A stretch of DNA of 64,000 bases, taken from NCBI GenBank assembly GCA_019119045.1, contig DWXS01000074.1, positions 1 through 64,000 on the forward strand, given 5' to 3'. The DNA comes from Candidatus Mailhella merdavium (GTDB lineage Bacteria; Desulfobacterota; Desulfovibrionia; Desulfovibrionales; Desulfovibrionaceae). Positions 44,578 through 54,168 of the stretch are shown here, one piece after another. Each line of letters begins with the position of its first letter. Within the stretch, counting starts at the first letter, position 1. The notes beneath the pieces were generated by a model that was given only the letters and a program-made list of their open reading frames with translations, was not told the DNA's origin and did no database searches. A program made the translations under genes and the position numbers.

Positions 44578-46809
44578 ATGAGTCTCAGCGCCAGCATGTG
44601 GACAGGCGTATCCGGTCTTCTCGCCCACGGTGAAAAGATGAACGTGGTGGGCAACAACCTCGCCAACGTGAGTACCGTAGGTTTCCGCGGTCAGCGTATG
44701 GACTTTGCGGATTTCGTATACGCCAACACCTATACTTCGGCAGGCACCGGCCAGATCGGACGTGGAGTCAAGGTAGGAACCATCATGGGGAACTTTGCGC
44801 AGGGTTCCTTTGAAACCACGACCAATGCAACCGACCTCGCCATTTCCGGTTCCGGATTCTTCAAGGTCAACAAAATCGGCAAGGATCAGGGCTTCTACAC
44901 CCGCGCGGGCAACTTCTCCTTCAACAGCGAAGGGTATCTGGTTGATCCCAACGGTTATGCCCTTCAGGGCTGGATGGTGGACAATACCGGCGGCATTACC
45001 CGTGCCTCCGGCGGTCTGAATCCTGATTCCGTGAGCAATCAGGAAACGTCGGATATCATCGGTTCCGGTACACCCACCGATATCAAGCTGGATACCTGGA
45101 CAGTGTTCCCGCAGCAGACCACAAACATGACCTTCAAGGTCAATCTGCCTTCCGCCTCTTCGGATCATGCGCGTTCCAACACCAACCCCTTCGCTTCCCT
45201 GATGGAAGCCTGGAACGGCACCCAGCCGCAGAGCAGTGAAAATACACCCTATATCGCTTCCAGCGCCTACGCTTCCACTACCACGCTCACCGTGTACGAC
45301 GAAGCCGGCAGCAAGCACACCATTTCCATTTACTACGACAAGGTTGATTCGGACGATGTGGAAGGCCTCGGCAACAACTCCATGTGGGAATACATCGTCA
45401 CCATGGATCCCGCCGAAGACCAGCGTCAGTTCTGGGATGAAGATGCCGGGAAACTGCGTAATGTCAATGAAACGAATATGGGCGGCGTACTCGCTTCCGG
45501 CACCATCACCTTTGACGCTGCCGGTCGCATGACAAACCAGAGCTGTTACACCTGGGGCGGCTCTCAGAGCCCGGATACTCATCCCAACAGCTTTAGTGAA
45601 GTGGCGGATCCCACCAATCCGCTGAATACGCTTCAAGTAGTCAATCTTGATCCTACCGACCTCAACAACTGGTATCCCGCTGAAATTTCCAGTAACGGAT
45701 ATCCCATTGTCGTGGCCAACTTCTCCGGTGTTCTTGACGCCCAGACCTCCGGTTCCACCAACGGCGAACGCTACGGTATAGAACTGAACTTCGGCGTCAA
45801 GGTCGGCAACTTCGACATGCCCTGGGAAAACAACAATTCCCTCGGCTCTCTTGCCGTCACACCTTACGCGCAGAACGGCGCGGGGAAGGAACCTGAATAT
45901 TACGCCATCAATACGGAATACAATCCGAAGGCAGACTGGACTGACCGCAATCATTACCAGTGGCAGTTCAAGGGCGTGGATTACGGCACCCCCGGCACGG
46001 CGGCCGGCGATGCGGCTCTCCTCAGCGCCATTCAGTCCATGTACGGCAACGTCGCCATCTCCAGCGGGGAGCTGGGCACCTACCAGGATAACGCCGGGAC
46101 GACTCAGCCCCTGCCGCCCAGCACCATTTATTTCAACTTCGCTGACAAGAAATTCTATACTGCGGACGGTACTGCCTATACCGCAGGTTCTACGGAAGAA
46201 CAGACTGCCCTTGATAATTTCACCAACAACTGGGATACGGCTCAGGGCACCAAAAATGTGGTGATGAAGGATCTGGTAGGGGAAAAGCTCGCCGCCATGA
46301 CGCCCAAGGACACCACGGTCATGGTTGCCGCCAACCCGGCCAATGCCAACCATGTGGCCGAATTCAACAAGCCCATCGTGCTGGAATCCTCCGCCTGCAC
46401 CAGCCTGAACAGCTCCTTCACAGCCAATCAGGCGCAGGACGGCTACGGCTACGGCGATCTGACAAGCTACAGCGTCGATGCGGACGGCATTCTGTACGGC
46501 GTCTATTCCAACGGCGTCACCCTGCCTCTGGCTCAGGTCTGCATGTATGACTTCACCTGTCAGCAGGGCCTGCGCCGCGAAGGCAACAACCTCTTCAGTC
46601 AGACCCGTGCCTCCGGGGAACCAAAATCCGGAGCGGCAGGCGTAGCCGGGCTCGGCACCATCAACAGCTATGCACTGGAACAGTCCAACGTAGATATGTC
46701 CACGGAATTCGTGCAGATGATCACCACGCAGCGCGGCTTCCAGTCCAACAGCAAGGTCATCACCACGACCGACACCATGCTTGATACCGTCATCAACATG
46801 AAACGATAG
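44578..46809 (+). CDS. flgE: Flagellar hook protein FlgE
   Basis: 743 residues, much longer than E. coli FlgE (402), owing to a large middle domain. The N-terminus is SLSASMWTGVSGLLAHGEKMNVVGNNLANVSTVGF and the C-terminus is ALEQSNVDMSTEFVQMITTQRGFQSNSKVITTTDTMLDTVINM, both the conserved rod/hook ends. Large surface domains are common in polar-flagellate deltaproteobacteria. It builds the hook. A strong inverted repeat follows the stop. Confidence 0.96.
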   Translation: MSLSASMWTGVSGLLAHGEKMNVVGNNLANVSTVGFRGQRMDFADFVYANTYTSAGTGQIGRGVKVGTIMGNFAQGSFETTTNATDLAISGSGFFKVNKIGKDQGFYTRAGNFSFNSEGYLVDPNGYALQGWMVDNTGGITRASGGLNPDSVSNQETSDIIGSGTPTDIKLDTWTVFPQQTTNMTFKVNLPSASSDHARSNTNPFASLMEAWNGTQPQSSENTPYIASSAYASTTTLTVYDEAGSKHTISIYYDKVDSDDVEGLGNNSMWEYIVTMDPAEDQRQFWDEDAGKLRNVNETNMGGVLASGTITFDAAGRMTNQSCYTWGGSQSPDTHPNSFSEVADPTNPLNTLQVVNLDPTDLNNWYPAEISSNGYPIVVANFSGVLDAQTSGSTNGERYGIELNFGVKVGNFDMPWENNNSLGSLAVTPYAQNGAGKEPEYYAINTEYNPKADWTDRNHYQWQFKGVDYGTPGTAAGDAALLSAIQSMYGNVAISSGELGTYQDNAGTTQPLPPSTIYFNFADKKFYTADGTAYTAGSTEEQTALDNFTNNWDTAQGTKNVVMKDLVGEKLAAMTPKDTTVMVAANPANANHVAEFNKPIVLESSACTSLNSSFTANQAQDGYGYGDLTSYSVDADGILYGVYSNGVTLPLAQVCMYDFTCQQGLRREGNNLFSQTRASGEPKSGAAGVAGLGTINSYALEQSNVDMSTEFVQMITTQRGFQSNSKVITTTDTMLDTVINMKR

Positions 46810-46854
46810 TATCCCGATATTCCTTAATCCTTGCCAGGGGCCTCCCTCGGCCCC

Positions 46855-46903
46855 GGATCAGAAAGCGCACCAGGAAAAATATTCCTGGTGCGCTTTCTGA
46901 TCC
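46855..46903 (+). terminator. Perfect 22-bp hairpin after flgE
   Basis: GGATCAGAAAGCGCACCAGGAA and its exact complement (46855-46876 with 46882-46903) surround a 5-base loop. It begins 46 bases past the flgE stop. The 3' flank is GATCTTTGAACTTTT, so the T-run is weak. The length of perfect pairing is unusual for a plain terminator. Confidence 0.75.
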
Positions 46904-47417
46904 GATCTTTGAACTTTTCCCTGCCCACATTTCGCCCCTGGCAGAAACAGGCGGCAGTCGCGTATTACGTCTGAAGCAAAACATTCCACCGCAAAGGCAA
47001 GGTCTCCATACCATATCTTTCTGGCCAGTCAGTCTTTATGCCATCAATATAATGACTCACGGCACTGAATGACTTGCGCCTGATGCCCTGCCTCGGCATG
47101 CTTATCCTGTTCTGAAATTTCAGATCTTCTTTCTTCTCCGGGATAGAGACAAGGAAAAGGGGGAAAGGAGAAACGTTCTGCCAGATATCAGGGCTGAATG
47201 CCGCACTCTCCATTTGTCATATATATGCAAATGGCAGCACCCTGCCCTCTCCGGGCAGAGGTACATTTTTTTGCATCTGCCCCCGATACGTTACGGAGAA
47301 TGCAGACATCCGCGCCCCTTACTGCAGGCCCATACAGGATGGAACTGTGATTCCCGCGTGAGGAAACTCCATTTTCTGGAATGTCTTTTCAGCGGAGTTC
47401 CCCGGTTCCGCCAAAAG
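46904..47417. other. Intergenic stretch; possible remnant frame
   Basis: No supported gene. A minus-strand frame at 46965-47213 (82 codons, no ribosome site) includes TDWPERYGMETLPL, which loosely recalls DUF4338/transposon-associated proteins and may be decayed; the match is weak. The rest holds nothing I recognise. Confidence 0.4.
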
Positions 47418-47702
47418 TCAGGCAAAAAGATTTTCTTCACAGCACACGGCCACAAGAAACATTGCGCCCAGTACCGATCCTGTCATCCCACAGAAGAAAT
47501 CGCCCCAACTCCATTCCTTCTTGCTCCACAAATCAAGAAATTCCTTCACAATGGTGACCACGACCCCGGAAGCATAAAGAGGCTCCCAGAACACGCCCAG
47601 CAGCGTTAACAGAAATCCCCAGAAAAAATGGAGCTGGAGATCCCAACGAAAAATACGCATCACCACGGCCCCCGTCTTCTTATATTTTGTCAGCAGGTTC
47701 AT
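47418..47702 (-). CDS. Small membrane protein of unknown function
   Basis: 94 residues with two hydrophobic stretches (FFWGFLLTLLGVFW near 27-40 and FFCGMTGSVLGAMFLVAV near 69-86) separated by KEFLDLWSKKEWSWGD. The pattern DFFCGMTGSVLGA is like VanZ-type or DUF small membrane proteins. ATG 47702 has a GGAGAG site; a second ATG, 14 codons in, is an alternative. It is downstream of dnaA in the same direction after a 187-base gap. No function can be given. Confidence 0.7.
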   Translation of the reverse strand: MNLLTKYKKTGAVVMRIFRWDLQLHFFWGFLLTLLGVFWEPLYASGVVVTIVKEFLDLWSKKEWSWGDFFCGMTGSVLGAMFLVAVCCEENLFA

Positions 47703-47889
47703 AAACTCTCCAGAAGACTGGTTTGGAATGACTGGAAACGAAACTCCGTCCTTCAGACGAATCGCTCCTCCGCAGAAGCTTCCAGCGGCTCAAGCGTTTT
47801 CGTCCGGCGTCTTCAAGAGTATCCGAGAGCCCACGACCTTTCAAGTCGTACAGAAAACGAGAGAGGGCTTCAAAGAACGGGCTCGCCCG

Positions 47890-49377
47890 TCAGGCGTGCA
47901 GCGAAGTCTTTTCGATCAAATGTACCGTATGACTGATCTGGCGACCAAGAGGACTCTGACGACTTATTTCCCGTTCCAGCGACGTGATCCCCTTGAGAAC
48001 GCTGGAGTGTCTGCGATTAAAACGATTCCCTATTTCTTCCAGCGTCATATCCGTATGCTTGCGCAGCAGGAAATAGGCGGTATTACGCGCCATGACCAGT
48101 TCCTGCCTGCGCGACCGGGAAGCCAGTTGCGAAGGCGTAAGCTTGTAGCTCCGGCAGACCAGATCCACCACTTCTTCCAGCGTCAGCGTGGAATGTTCCT
48201 GCGCCACCTGCCGGATAACCTCATACGCCATGGCTTCCGTTACAGGGCAGCCTTCCAGCCTTGCCTGAAGCGTAAGATTGTTCAGGCAGCCTTCCAGCAT
48301 GCGCACGTCGCCCGTAATGCGGTCCGCCAGCATGGCCGCCACGGAATCCGGCAGAATAATGGAGTTTTTCCGCGCCTTGCGCTGAAGAATATGCAGCCGG
48401 GTTTCCCGATCCGGGCGGGCGATGGACGCAACGAAGCCGGAACAGAAGCGCGACACAAGCTGACTGTCCACGCCCTGTAAATCGCGGGGCGCAAAGGAAC
48501 TGGTCAGCACTACGCGTCCACCTCTGGACTGGAGCGTCTTGATTGTGGCAAGCAACGCCTCCTGCGTCTTGTCCTTTCCGCGAAGAAAATGAATATCTTC
48601 CAGCAGCAGCATGTCCAGATTGCGGAAACGTTCGTTGAAATCCCCCATCTGGCCGAAACGGGAAGCCTGCACAAACAGCGAAGTATACTCTTCTGCCGTC
48701 AGATACTCCACCTGCGCACCGCTCAGATCGCCCTCTTCACACAGGGCACGCCCCACAGCCTGGGCAAGATGCGTCTTGCCGAGTCCGGACGCCGAGCTGA
48801 GGAACAGCATATCCACCGGTTCCGTAGCGTGCAGAATCTGGGTAGCTGCGGCATGAGCGAGCTGGTTGCTGGCACCTACCACGAAATCTGCAAAGGAATA
48901 TTTCCATCCGCGTACAAAGGCAGACTGCCGCGAGCGCACATGCGGCATGGTGACCGGAAGAACAAGCTGCTCGCTGGCGGCAAGCACGGCCGGCGAAGAA
49001 GGAAATTCCGACAGAGAAGCCCTGCTGTTCTTTTCTCTTTCCGCCTTTAGTTCCACATTCAGCGCACGCCGGGAAAGTGGAGATGGGAGAGGAGGTTTCT
49101 CCTGCTGTGTCTTGTCCGATCCGGAAAGAACGGCAAGTTCCGGACGAGTCCCGAGTACCTCGGACGCAGCCTGCAAAATGGCGGAACTCAGACGTTCACG
49201 CACCCAGTTTGCCACGAAATCATTGGCCGCTTTCAGCTCAAGACGCCATTTTTTTGCGCCTTTTGCCCCGCTCAATGCGTGCAGCTCTCCCTTTAAAGGA
49301 TCCAGCCAGACCTTACACTGAGGTTCCGGCAAATCCTTGTGAAGCTGAATGAGTATCTGGGACCAGCACGCTTTCAT
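47890..49377 (-). CDS. dnaA: Chromosomal replication initiator DnaA
   Basis: 495 residues. The N-terminal domain (about 1-85) binds DnaB, a long linker (85-155) varies, and the AAA+ domain has Walker A SASGLGKTH (194-203) and Walker B LLLEDIHFLRG (near 256). The C-terminal domain has the DNA-contact signature RFNRRHSSVLKGI. It opens the origin. No ribosome site is visible before ATG 49377. The AT-rich region upstream with DnaA boxes is the likely origin. Confidence 0.96.
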   Translation of the reverse strand: MKACWSQILIQLHKDLPEPQCKVWLDPLKGELHALSGAKGAKKWRLELKAANDFVANWVRERLSSAILQAASEVLGTRPELAVLSGSDKTQQEKPPLPSPLSRRALNVELKAEREKNSRASLSEFPSSPAVLAASEQLVLPVTMPHVRSRQSAFVRGWKYSFADFVVGASNQLAHAAATQILHATEPVDMLFLSSASGLGKTHLAQAVGRALCEEGDLSGAQVEYLTAEEYTSLFVQASRFGQMGDFNERFRNLDMLLLEDIHFLRGKDKTQEALLATIKTLQSRGGRVVLTSSFAPRDLQGVDSQLVSRFCSGFVASIARPDRETRLHILQRKARKNSIILPDSVAAMLADRITGDVRMLEGCLNNLTLQARLEGCPVTEAMAYEVIRQVAQEHSTLTLEEVVDLVCRSYKLTPSQLASRSRRQELVMARNTAYFLLRKHTDMTLEEIGNRFNRRHSSVLKGITSLEREISRQSPLGRQISHTVHLIEKTSLHA

Positions 49378-49778
49378 ATGTGTTTTCTATACGAGATTTT
49401 ATCTGTTCCGGCTATGCAGGGGATAAGCTTCCCCTCGCCTCCTGCACCTTTTTTTCTTCCCCAGTTCGACTTTTTGCTAACCTTGCGATTTAATATATTT
49501 TTACATTTTTGCTAGAAATTTCGCCTTCGGCGCAGGCACCTACGCGACAAGGGAATCTCGATGTCAATACCTGTTTATCCACTTTCTTCATCAATATTTT
49601 TCCACAACAATAACTTTATTTTTTTCAAAAAAACTAAAAAAAATTTGATATATCTCAAAAACACATAAAAACATATTCTTAGGAGCATAAAAAAATTGCT
49701 TCTCGATATGCGACCGTACTTCTGCAAACAACTTTTCCTTAAAATACAGATCTAAGCTGAACCCCAAGACCCATACTC
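49378..49778. other. Candidate replication origin (oriC) upstream of dnaA
   Basis: About 400 bases without a gene, strongly AT-rich between 49440 and 49720, next to dnaA. It contains the consensus DnaA box TTTTCCACA (49598-49606) and a near match TTATCCACT (49575-49583). A run of A/T (49607-49675) could be the unwinding element. It also carries the dnaA promoter. The number of boxes found by eye is low, so the assignment rests on position and composition. Confidence 0.5.
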
Positions 49779-49807
49779 TTGACATTCGTTTTATACAAAG
49801 CTATGTA
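49779..49807 (+). promoter_or_regulatory. Sigma-70 promoter of tRNA-Ser
   Basis: TTGACA (49779-49784), 17-base spacer, TATGTA (49802-49807). A perfect hairpin CGGCTGGA/TCCAGCCG (49812-49832) follows, ending one base before the tRNA, so it falls in the leader. Confidence 0.7.
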
Positions 49808-49833
49808 TCACCGGCTGGACGTGATCCAGCCGT

Positions 49834-49928
49834 GGAGAGATGTCCGAGCCGGCCGAAGGAGCTCGCCTGCTAAGCGAGTATACGGGCTTAAACCTGTATC
49901 GAGGGTTCAAATCCCTCTCTCTCCGCCA
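49834..49928 (+). tRNA. tRNA-Ser (GCT anticodon)
   Basis: 95 bases with encoded CCA. Acceptor GGAGAGA/TCTCTCC, anticodon arm CTCGC-CTGCTAA-GCGAG with anticodon GCT, a long variable arm TACGGGCTTAAACCTGTA typical for Ser, and T-arm GAGGG-TTCAAAT-CCCTC. Confidence 0.96.
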
Positions 49929-49943
49929 TCAAAAATTTTTTTG

Positions 49944-49983
49944 AGTCCTTTCGGATACGTAATCATCCGAAAGGACTTTTTTT
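49944..49983 (+). terminator. Rho-independent terminator of tRNA-Ser
   Basis: AGTCCTTTCGGAT/ATCCGAAAGGACT perfect 13-bp stem (49944-49956 with 49965-49977), 8-base loop, then TTTTTTT. Confidence 0.92.
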
Positions 49984-50358
49984 GATTCAGCATGTTGTTT
50001 TACGCTCAGCTGCTTTCCAAGCGTAAAACTTTTGCGATACGTTGCGTATCCTTTTGGTGGGGAGTCTTCCAGAAGGGGTGGATATTTTCTTGATACATAG
50101 ACCAAATAAACAACGCAGTTCGCACAGAATATCTGTTCGCAGCCAACAAGAGAGAAGTTGAACAGAAGCCTGCGCATTGGTCTTTCCAGAGGACGGATTT
50201 CCGGCAACACTCCGAACCGACATGCTCTAATATTCATGCTGACGTTGAGATTCTAAGCAATATTCGCCACCTTCATGCAACGGGAGCATTCCGCCTTTAT
50301 CGGCGCAGTACCTTCCCCGCAGGAATATCTGTACAGAGCCGAATCACACGAAGGAAGC

Positions 50359-50607
50359 ATGACGATCAACACAACGAACAACGCAGTTTCCGCCATGATC
50401 AGCACCTTCAGTCTCGACGGCAGGGGAACATGTGAATTTGACGGAACCCTTGTCAATACGGACAGGGACGGATGGTATGAATCCGAAAATCCGGAGGACG
50501 GCATTGCCATTCTGTTCATGCAAAACAGGGCGGAACTGCCTGATTTCGGCAATATTCTCTGCGGCGCCTATGGCTCCATGGCCGGAGAATATATGGCCCG
50601 CCAATAA
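50359..50607 (+). CDS. Small protein of unknown function
   Basis: 82 residues, not recognised. It has TINTTNNAVSAMISTFSLDGRGTCE at the start and an acidic middle (NTDRDGWYESENPEDGIA), then ILFMQNRAELPDFGNILCG. It has no signal or membrane segment and looks like a small folded domain. ATG 50359 follows AAGGAAG. It stands alone between the tRNA-Ser terminator and the two-component genes, which are on the other strand. Confidence 0.6.
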   Translation: MTINTTNNAVSAMISTFSLDGRGTCEFDGTLVNTDRDGWYESENPEDGIAILFMQNRAELPDFGNILCGAYGSMAGEYMARQ

Positions 50608-50922
50608 ACGGTTTTCTGCATGAGGATCTGAAACGACAAGGGGGAAACGTCTTACGGATTCCCCCTGAGAATTCCCCCTGTCCTCCCCTGCCGCGATGCT
50701 TCGGCAATATACCCTGTGAATACGGGTGCAAAACTGTGCGACTCCGCCCCACGACGGAAAAACAATGCAAACGCGCTTGAAAGCCAGAGGAAAGAACCGA
50801 TTCTGCCCTCCTCTCCCGTCTTTTTTCACCGCTTCAGACCAACGGCTCTGCCGGAAGGCATCCTGACAACTACTATTCAGAGATCAGGAAAATCCTCCCG
50901 CACAATATTCTGAAAAAAGGCT
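50608..50922. other. Intergenic stretch without a supported gene
   Basis: About 315 bases between convergent genes. There is a repeated GATTCCCCCTGAG/AATTCCCCCTG element (50660-50690) and no clear terminator. Frames here lack ribosome sites. Confidence 0.4.
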
Positions 50923-52365
50923 TCAGTCGGAGATTTCTTCCTCTGCCGCGGGCAGAACGACGCTGATTCTCAAACCTGTTTCCGTGCGTTCCGCCGACGC
51001 GCTGCACCTGTGGCAGGAGGCAATTTTCCGAACCAGCGTCAGACCGAGCCCCGCCCCCTGCGCATTTCCAATGCCTTCTCCCCGGAAAAAAGGCTCAAAC
51101 AGGCGATTCAGTACATCGTCTTCCATCCGTGGACAGGTGTTTTCCACCCGCAGCCGAACCGTTCCGTTCTGTCTGTCCAGCCCGAGAATGAGACGACCGC
51201 CCCTGTCCGTGTATTTGAGCGCATTATCCAGCAGATTGGTTATGACGAGCGAAAGCAGGGCTTCGTCCCCCATAACCCACAGATCCGGCCTGATATCCAC
51301 ACTCAGCGACAGTTCCCGCTCGGCGATCAGGGCTTCATGCCGCAAAACGATATCCATACCAAGCGCGGACATGTCCACCGGCTGCATTTGCAGTTTTTCA
51401 TGCTGCAATTCCAGTCTGCTGTTCAGCAGAGAAGATCCGACAAGCCGTTCCATATGTTCAATTTCCTGAAGCATATATCCGATATGCACGCAGGCCAGAG
51501 GCGTACCGGAAGCGTTGAGAATGAGACGGGGATACGTCTCCGCGTCGTCCTCCGCCCTGCTCGTACGGGAAGTTCTGGAAGCAAAAAGCGCGGCCAGTCC
51601 CTCCTGAACAATCGCCGCGGAAATACTCATCCGCGCCAGAGGCGAACGCATTTCGTGCGAAAGGTTGGCCACAAGCTGGCGCATGTTCCGGATATTGTTC
51701 AGCAGACTCTGCGCCATGTTGTTCACGGCCCGGGCAACCTGGGCAATCTCTTCCGGCCCGTTTTCTCCAACCCGGGCTTCAAGATCTCCCCCCGCTATCT
51801 GCAGGACTTCCGAACGCAGCCTGTTCAGAGGACGGGCAATACGCCAGGTAATCCAGACGCTCAAGGCTCCGCCGACAATACAGACGGCTATCAGACTCTG
51901 AAGGAAGATCATGAGCAGAGGCGGCGGGGGTTGTTCATCAAGGCGCAGGCAAACCACGGCCTCATGCTCCCGAAGATGCGCGACGCTTTCTGCCAGGTAG
52001 GCTCCGCTTGTCGCGTCGCGCAGTACCGTGACGGGCCTTTCCCTTACGCCGACCTTTTCCATCCTCTCTCTTGCAGCAGGAGAAAAGCGAGGATCCGGCT
52101 TTCCTATCATCATGGAACCGTCCGGATATTCAATCCACATTTTCTGCCGGGACTGCTCGAAAAATTTAATAAGCGCGCCGAGAGAGTCCTTTTCCCTTCC
52201 CTCAATGGCCGAAGCCGCATTGGTTGCGAGTTCCGCCAGAAAACGTGCGTGCATGTCTCTCTGCGCCATGAGCCGGAACATCGCAGAACTGACCAGATGG
52301 GACACGAGTATGAGAAGAATGGCATAGGCAAAGACTCTTTGCCAGAGTCGCGGCAACAGACACAT
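50923..52365 (-). CDS. Sensor histidine kinase (CpxA-type)
   Basis: 480 residues. Membrane helices at about 9-30 and 150-172 flank a periplasmic sensor domain. HAMP follows (about 173-225). The phosphoacceptor is H237 in NLSHEMRSPLARM, with the N-box VITNLLDNALKYTD and G-box GAGLGLTLVRK near the C-terminus. It phosphorylates the regulator encoded 9 bases upstream. The LSHEMRSPLAR box resembles the envelope-stress kinase CpxA. Signal unknown. Confidence 0.92.
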   Translation of the reverse strand: MCLLPRLWQRVFAYAILLILVSHLVSSAMFRLMAQRDMHARFLAELATNAASAIEGREKDSLGALIKFFEQSRQKMWIEYPDGSMMIGKPDPRFSPAARERMEKVGVRERPVTVLRDATSGAYLAESVAHLREHEAVVCLRLDEQPPPPLLMIFLQSLIAVCIVGGALSVWITWRIARPLNRLRSEVLQIAGGDLEARVGENGPEEIAQVARAVNNMAQSLLNNIRNMRQLVANLSHEMRSPLARMSISAAIVQEGLAALFASRTSRTSRAEDDAETYPRLILNASGTPLACVHIGYMLQEIEHMERLVGSSLLNSRLELQHEKLQMQPVDMSALGMDIVLRHEALIAERELSLSVDIRPDLWVMGDEALLSLVITNLLDNALKYTDRGGRLILGLDRQNGTVRLRVENTCPRMEDDVLNRLFEPFFRGEGIGNAQGAGLGLTLVRKIASCHRCSASAERTETGLRISVVLPAAEEEISD

Positions 52366-52374
52366 GACTCCCCC

Positions 52375-53124
52375 TCACGCTTCCGATTTTGCGGAAAGGG
52401 CTTCCCCCCCGTCGCTGACCCAGCGATAGCCCGATCCCCAGACCGTATGAATGGGAGACTCCCCGCAGAGCTTACGCAGGGTATTTCTTGCCCGACTTAC
52501 ATATACGTCGATATTCCGATCGTTGCAGTAATAATTTTCCCCGAAGGCCATTGTCTGCAGATCGTCGCGGGAAAGAATCTCGTCCGGATGCCCCATAAAC
52601 ACGCGTATGATGCGGAACTCGGTGGTGGTGAGCTGTATGCTCTCTTCCCCCCGGAGCAGCCTCTGTCGTTTCAGATCCAGCCTTATTGACCCGGCTGTCA
52701 GCATATCCGGATGCTGTTCCTGCGAAAAAGCTCCCTGCCCCGTCGTGCGGCGCAACACCGCCTTGATACGGGCAAGCAGTTCTCTGGGATTGAAGGGTTT
52801 GGGCAGATAATCGTCCGCCCCCATTTCCAGCCCCACAATACGATCGGCATCATTGCCGCGCGCCGTAAGCATGATGACCGGAATACTCGATACCGCGCGC
52901 AGACGCTGAAGCACGATAAAGCCGTCATCTCCCGGAAGCATGACGTCCAGCAAGACAATGTCGGGCTTCAGTTCCTCCAGAGCAGCCTCAATACCCCGTC
53001 CATCATGCAACGAGCTTATCTTGCAGCCGTACGGCTCCAGAAAGTCCCTTGCATTGGTCTGCAACCTGCCGTCGTCATCTACAAGCAGCGCGTGAATTCT
53101 GACGTCTTCCCGCAAATCGGCCAT
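52375..53124 (-). CDS. OmpR-family response regulator (CpxR-like)
   Basis: 249 residues. The receiver domain (about 10-125) has acidic residues D16-D17, phosphoacceptor D60 in IVLLDVMLPGDDG and the lysine in YLPKPFNPREL. The winged-helix output (about 150-240) has the typical TTEFRIIRVFM and DDLQTMAFG...NIDVYVSRARNTLRKL. ATG 53124 has a GGAGG site 5 bases upstream; a start 33 codons earlier is not supported. It precedes the kinase, so it is probably its partner. Confidence 0.93.
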   Translation of the reverse strand: MADLREDVRIHALLVDDDGRLQTNARDFLEPYGCKISSLHDGRGIEAALEELKPDIVLLDVMLPGDDGFIVLQRLRAVSSIPVIMLTARGNDADRIVGLEMGADDYLPKPFNPRELLARIKAVLRRTTGQGAFSQEQHPDMLTAGSIRLDLKRQRLLRGEESIQLTTTEFRIIRVFMGHPDEILSRDDLQTMAFGENYYCNDRNIDVYVSRARNTLRKLCGESPIHTVWGSGYRWVSDGGEALSAKSEA

Positions 53125-53436
53125 GCCTTCCTCCCGCACAGTAGAAGCGAATACCCCCGGAAACATTCTGCGTCTCCAGAACAAATTCTTTTGTATGGGT
53201 AGCACACAGCCCTGCCAGTCCACAGCCCTCTGTCACATATTGTTACATTTGCAGCGACGGAAGCACTGTTCCCCCCTGAAGGGCAAAAGTTACAAACTGA
53301 TACATATTATCAGCCTTCCGCAACACTTTTTCCACGTCCGAAGTCTATTTTAATTTCGCAAAACATCCGAAGAGAAAGGCATGGCCTCCATACGGGAAGA
53401 GTACGGCCATGGGGACATTCAAGGAAGGGAAGCGAT
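53125..53436. promoter_or_regulatory. Divergent region between regulator and small gene
   Basis: About 310 bases. Two GTTACA sites (53242 and 53289 areas) in an AT-rich setting recall CpxR-type direct repeats, but spacing is not consensus. It should hold the promoters of the two-component genes and the gene at 53437. Confidence 0.4.
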
Positions 53437-53703
53437 ATGCCAGCCTCAACATTCAATACTCCCATCATGAAGGAGCTGCTTCAGGGCATCAGAATTTCCG
53501 ACGAGACCGGCAGACGTCTCGGCGTATCCCCGGCTCAGCTCGAGCTGTGGATTCATCAGCTGGCCGACAACCTGGACAGTTTTACCGGTTCGGAGCCAAG
53601 GAAGGACAACGCTCTGCGGGACACGGAAAACGGTTATCTTACGCAGGCGGAACTCAATTTTCTTCTGGACGGCCTTGCAGAACCCGCCACCCGCTGCGCA
53701 TGA
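53437..53703 (+). CDS. Small helical protein of unknown function
   Basis: 88 residues, not recognised. Two helical stretches (IMKELLQGIRISDETGRRLG and PAQLELWIHQLADNLDSF) and a third (LTQAELNFLLDGLAEP) suggest a small three-helix domain. The ribosome site GGAAGGG is good. It diverges from the two-component genes, so it could be part of that regulon. No membrane segment. Confidence 0.65.
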   Translation: MPASTFNTPIMKELLQGIRISDETGRRLGVSPAQLELWIHQLADNLDSFTGSEPRKDNALRDTENGYLTQAELNFLLDGLAEPATRCA

Positions 53704-53952
53704 GCAGCCGCTGTTCCCCTGAAAGGGGCGTCCGACAACATTCTCTTTTCGTAAAGAACGCGCTCCTGCACAACATACAGTCCAGGAACAGACACTTATA
53801 CTTTTGAGCTGAATAGCGGACTCCGCTCCGCCGTATTCTTCATCGACGGCAGACCTCATCGAGAAGGTCTCAAACTCGTAAATCCCGCTCTCCTGTCTCC
53901 AGAAAAGACGCCCGCGCCGCTCCCCGCACGACATCACGGAAACATCCACAAA

Positions 53953-53984
53953 AAAAGCCTGTCCTCGAAAAAGGTCAGGCTTTT
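53953..53984. terminator. Bidirectional terminator-like hairpin
   Basis: AAAAGCCTG and CAGGCTTTT (53953-53961 with 53976-53984) pair perfectly, extended by CCT/AGG across a T-T mismatch. A-rich and T-rich flanks suit both strands. It lies between the 88-residue gene (+) and the DUF1269 gene (-). Confidence 0.7.
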
Positions 53985-54168
53985 GAATATTTCTCGTCGG
54001 AATATCCCCCGCAGACTACGGGCAATTCCGGTCGCAACGCAAGGCATTACGAGGATCTTCCTCCTGCGCAGGCTTCTTCAGAGGCTTGCCCAAAGCACAG
54101 TCCGACCTCTGTTGAAGCGTACAGCTCCCGCAGGATGAACCGTCCCGACGCCATGCTCCGGAAAGCGA

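Noticed and set aside
44299-46353. 684-codon minus-strand frame over flgE
   Set aside because: Shadow of flgE and the end of flgD; both are clear flagellar genes on the other strand.
46965-47213. 82-codon minus-strand frame as a transposon-associated protein
   Set aside because: Only a short DWPERYG-like match, no ribosome site and no continuation; kept as a weak note in the intergenic entry.
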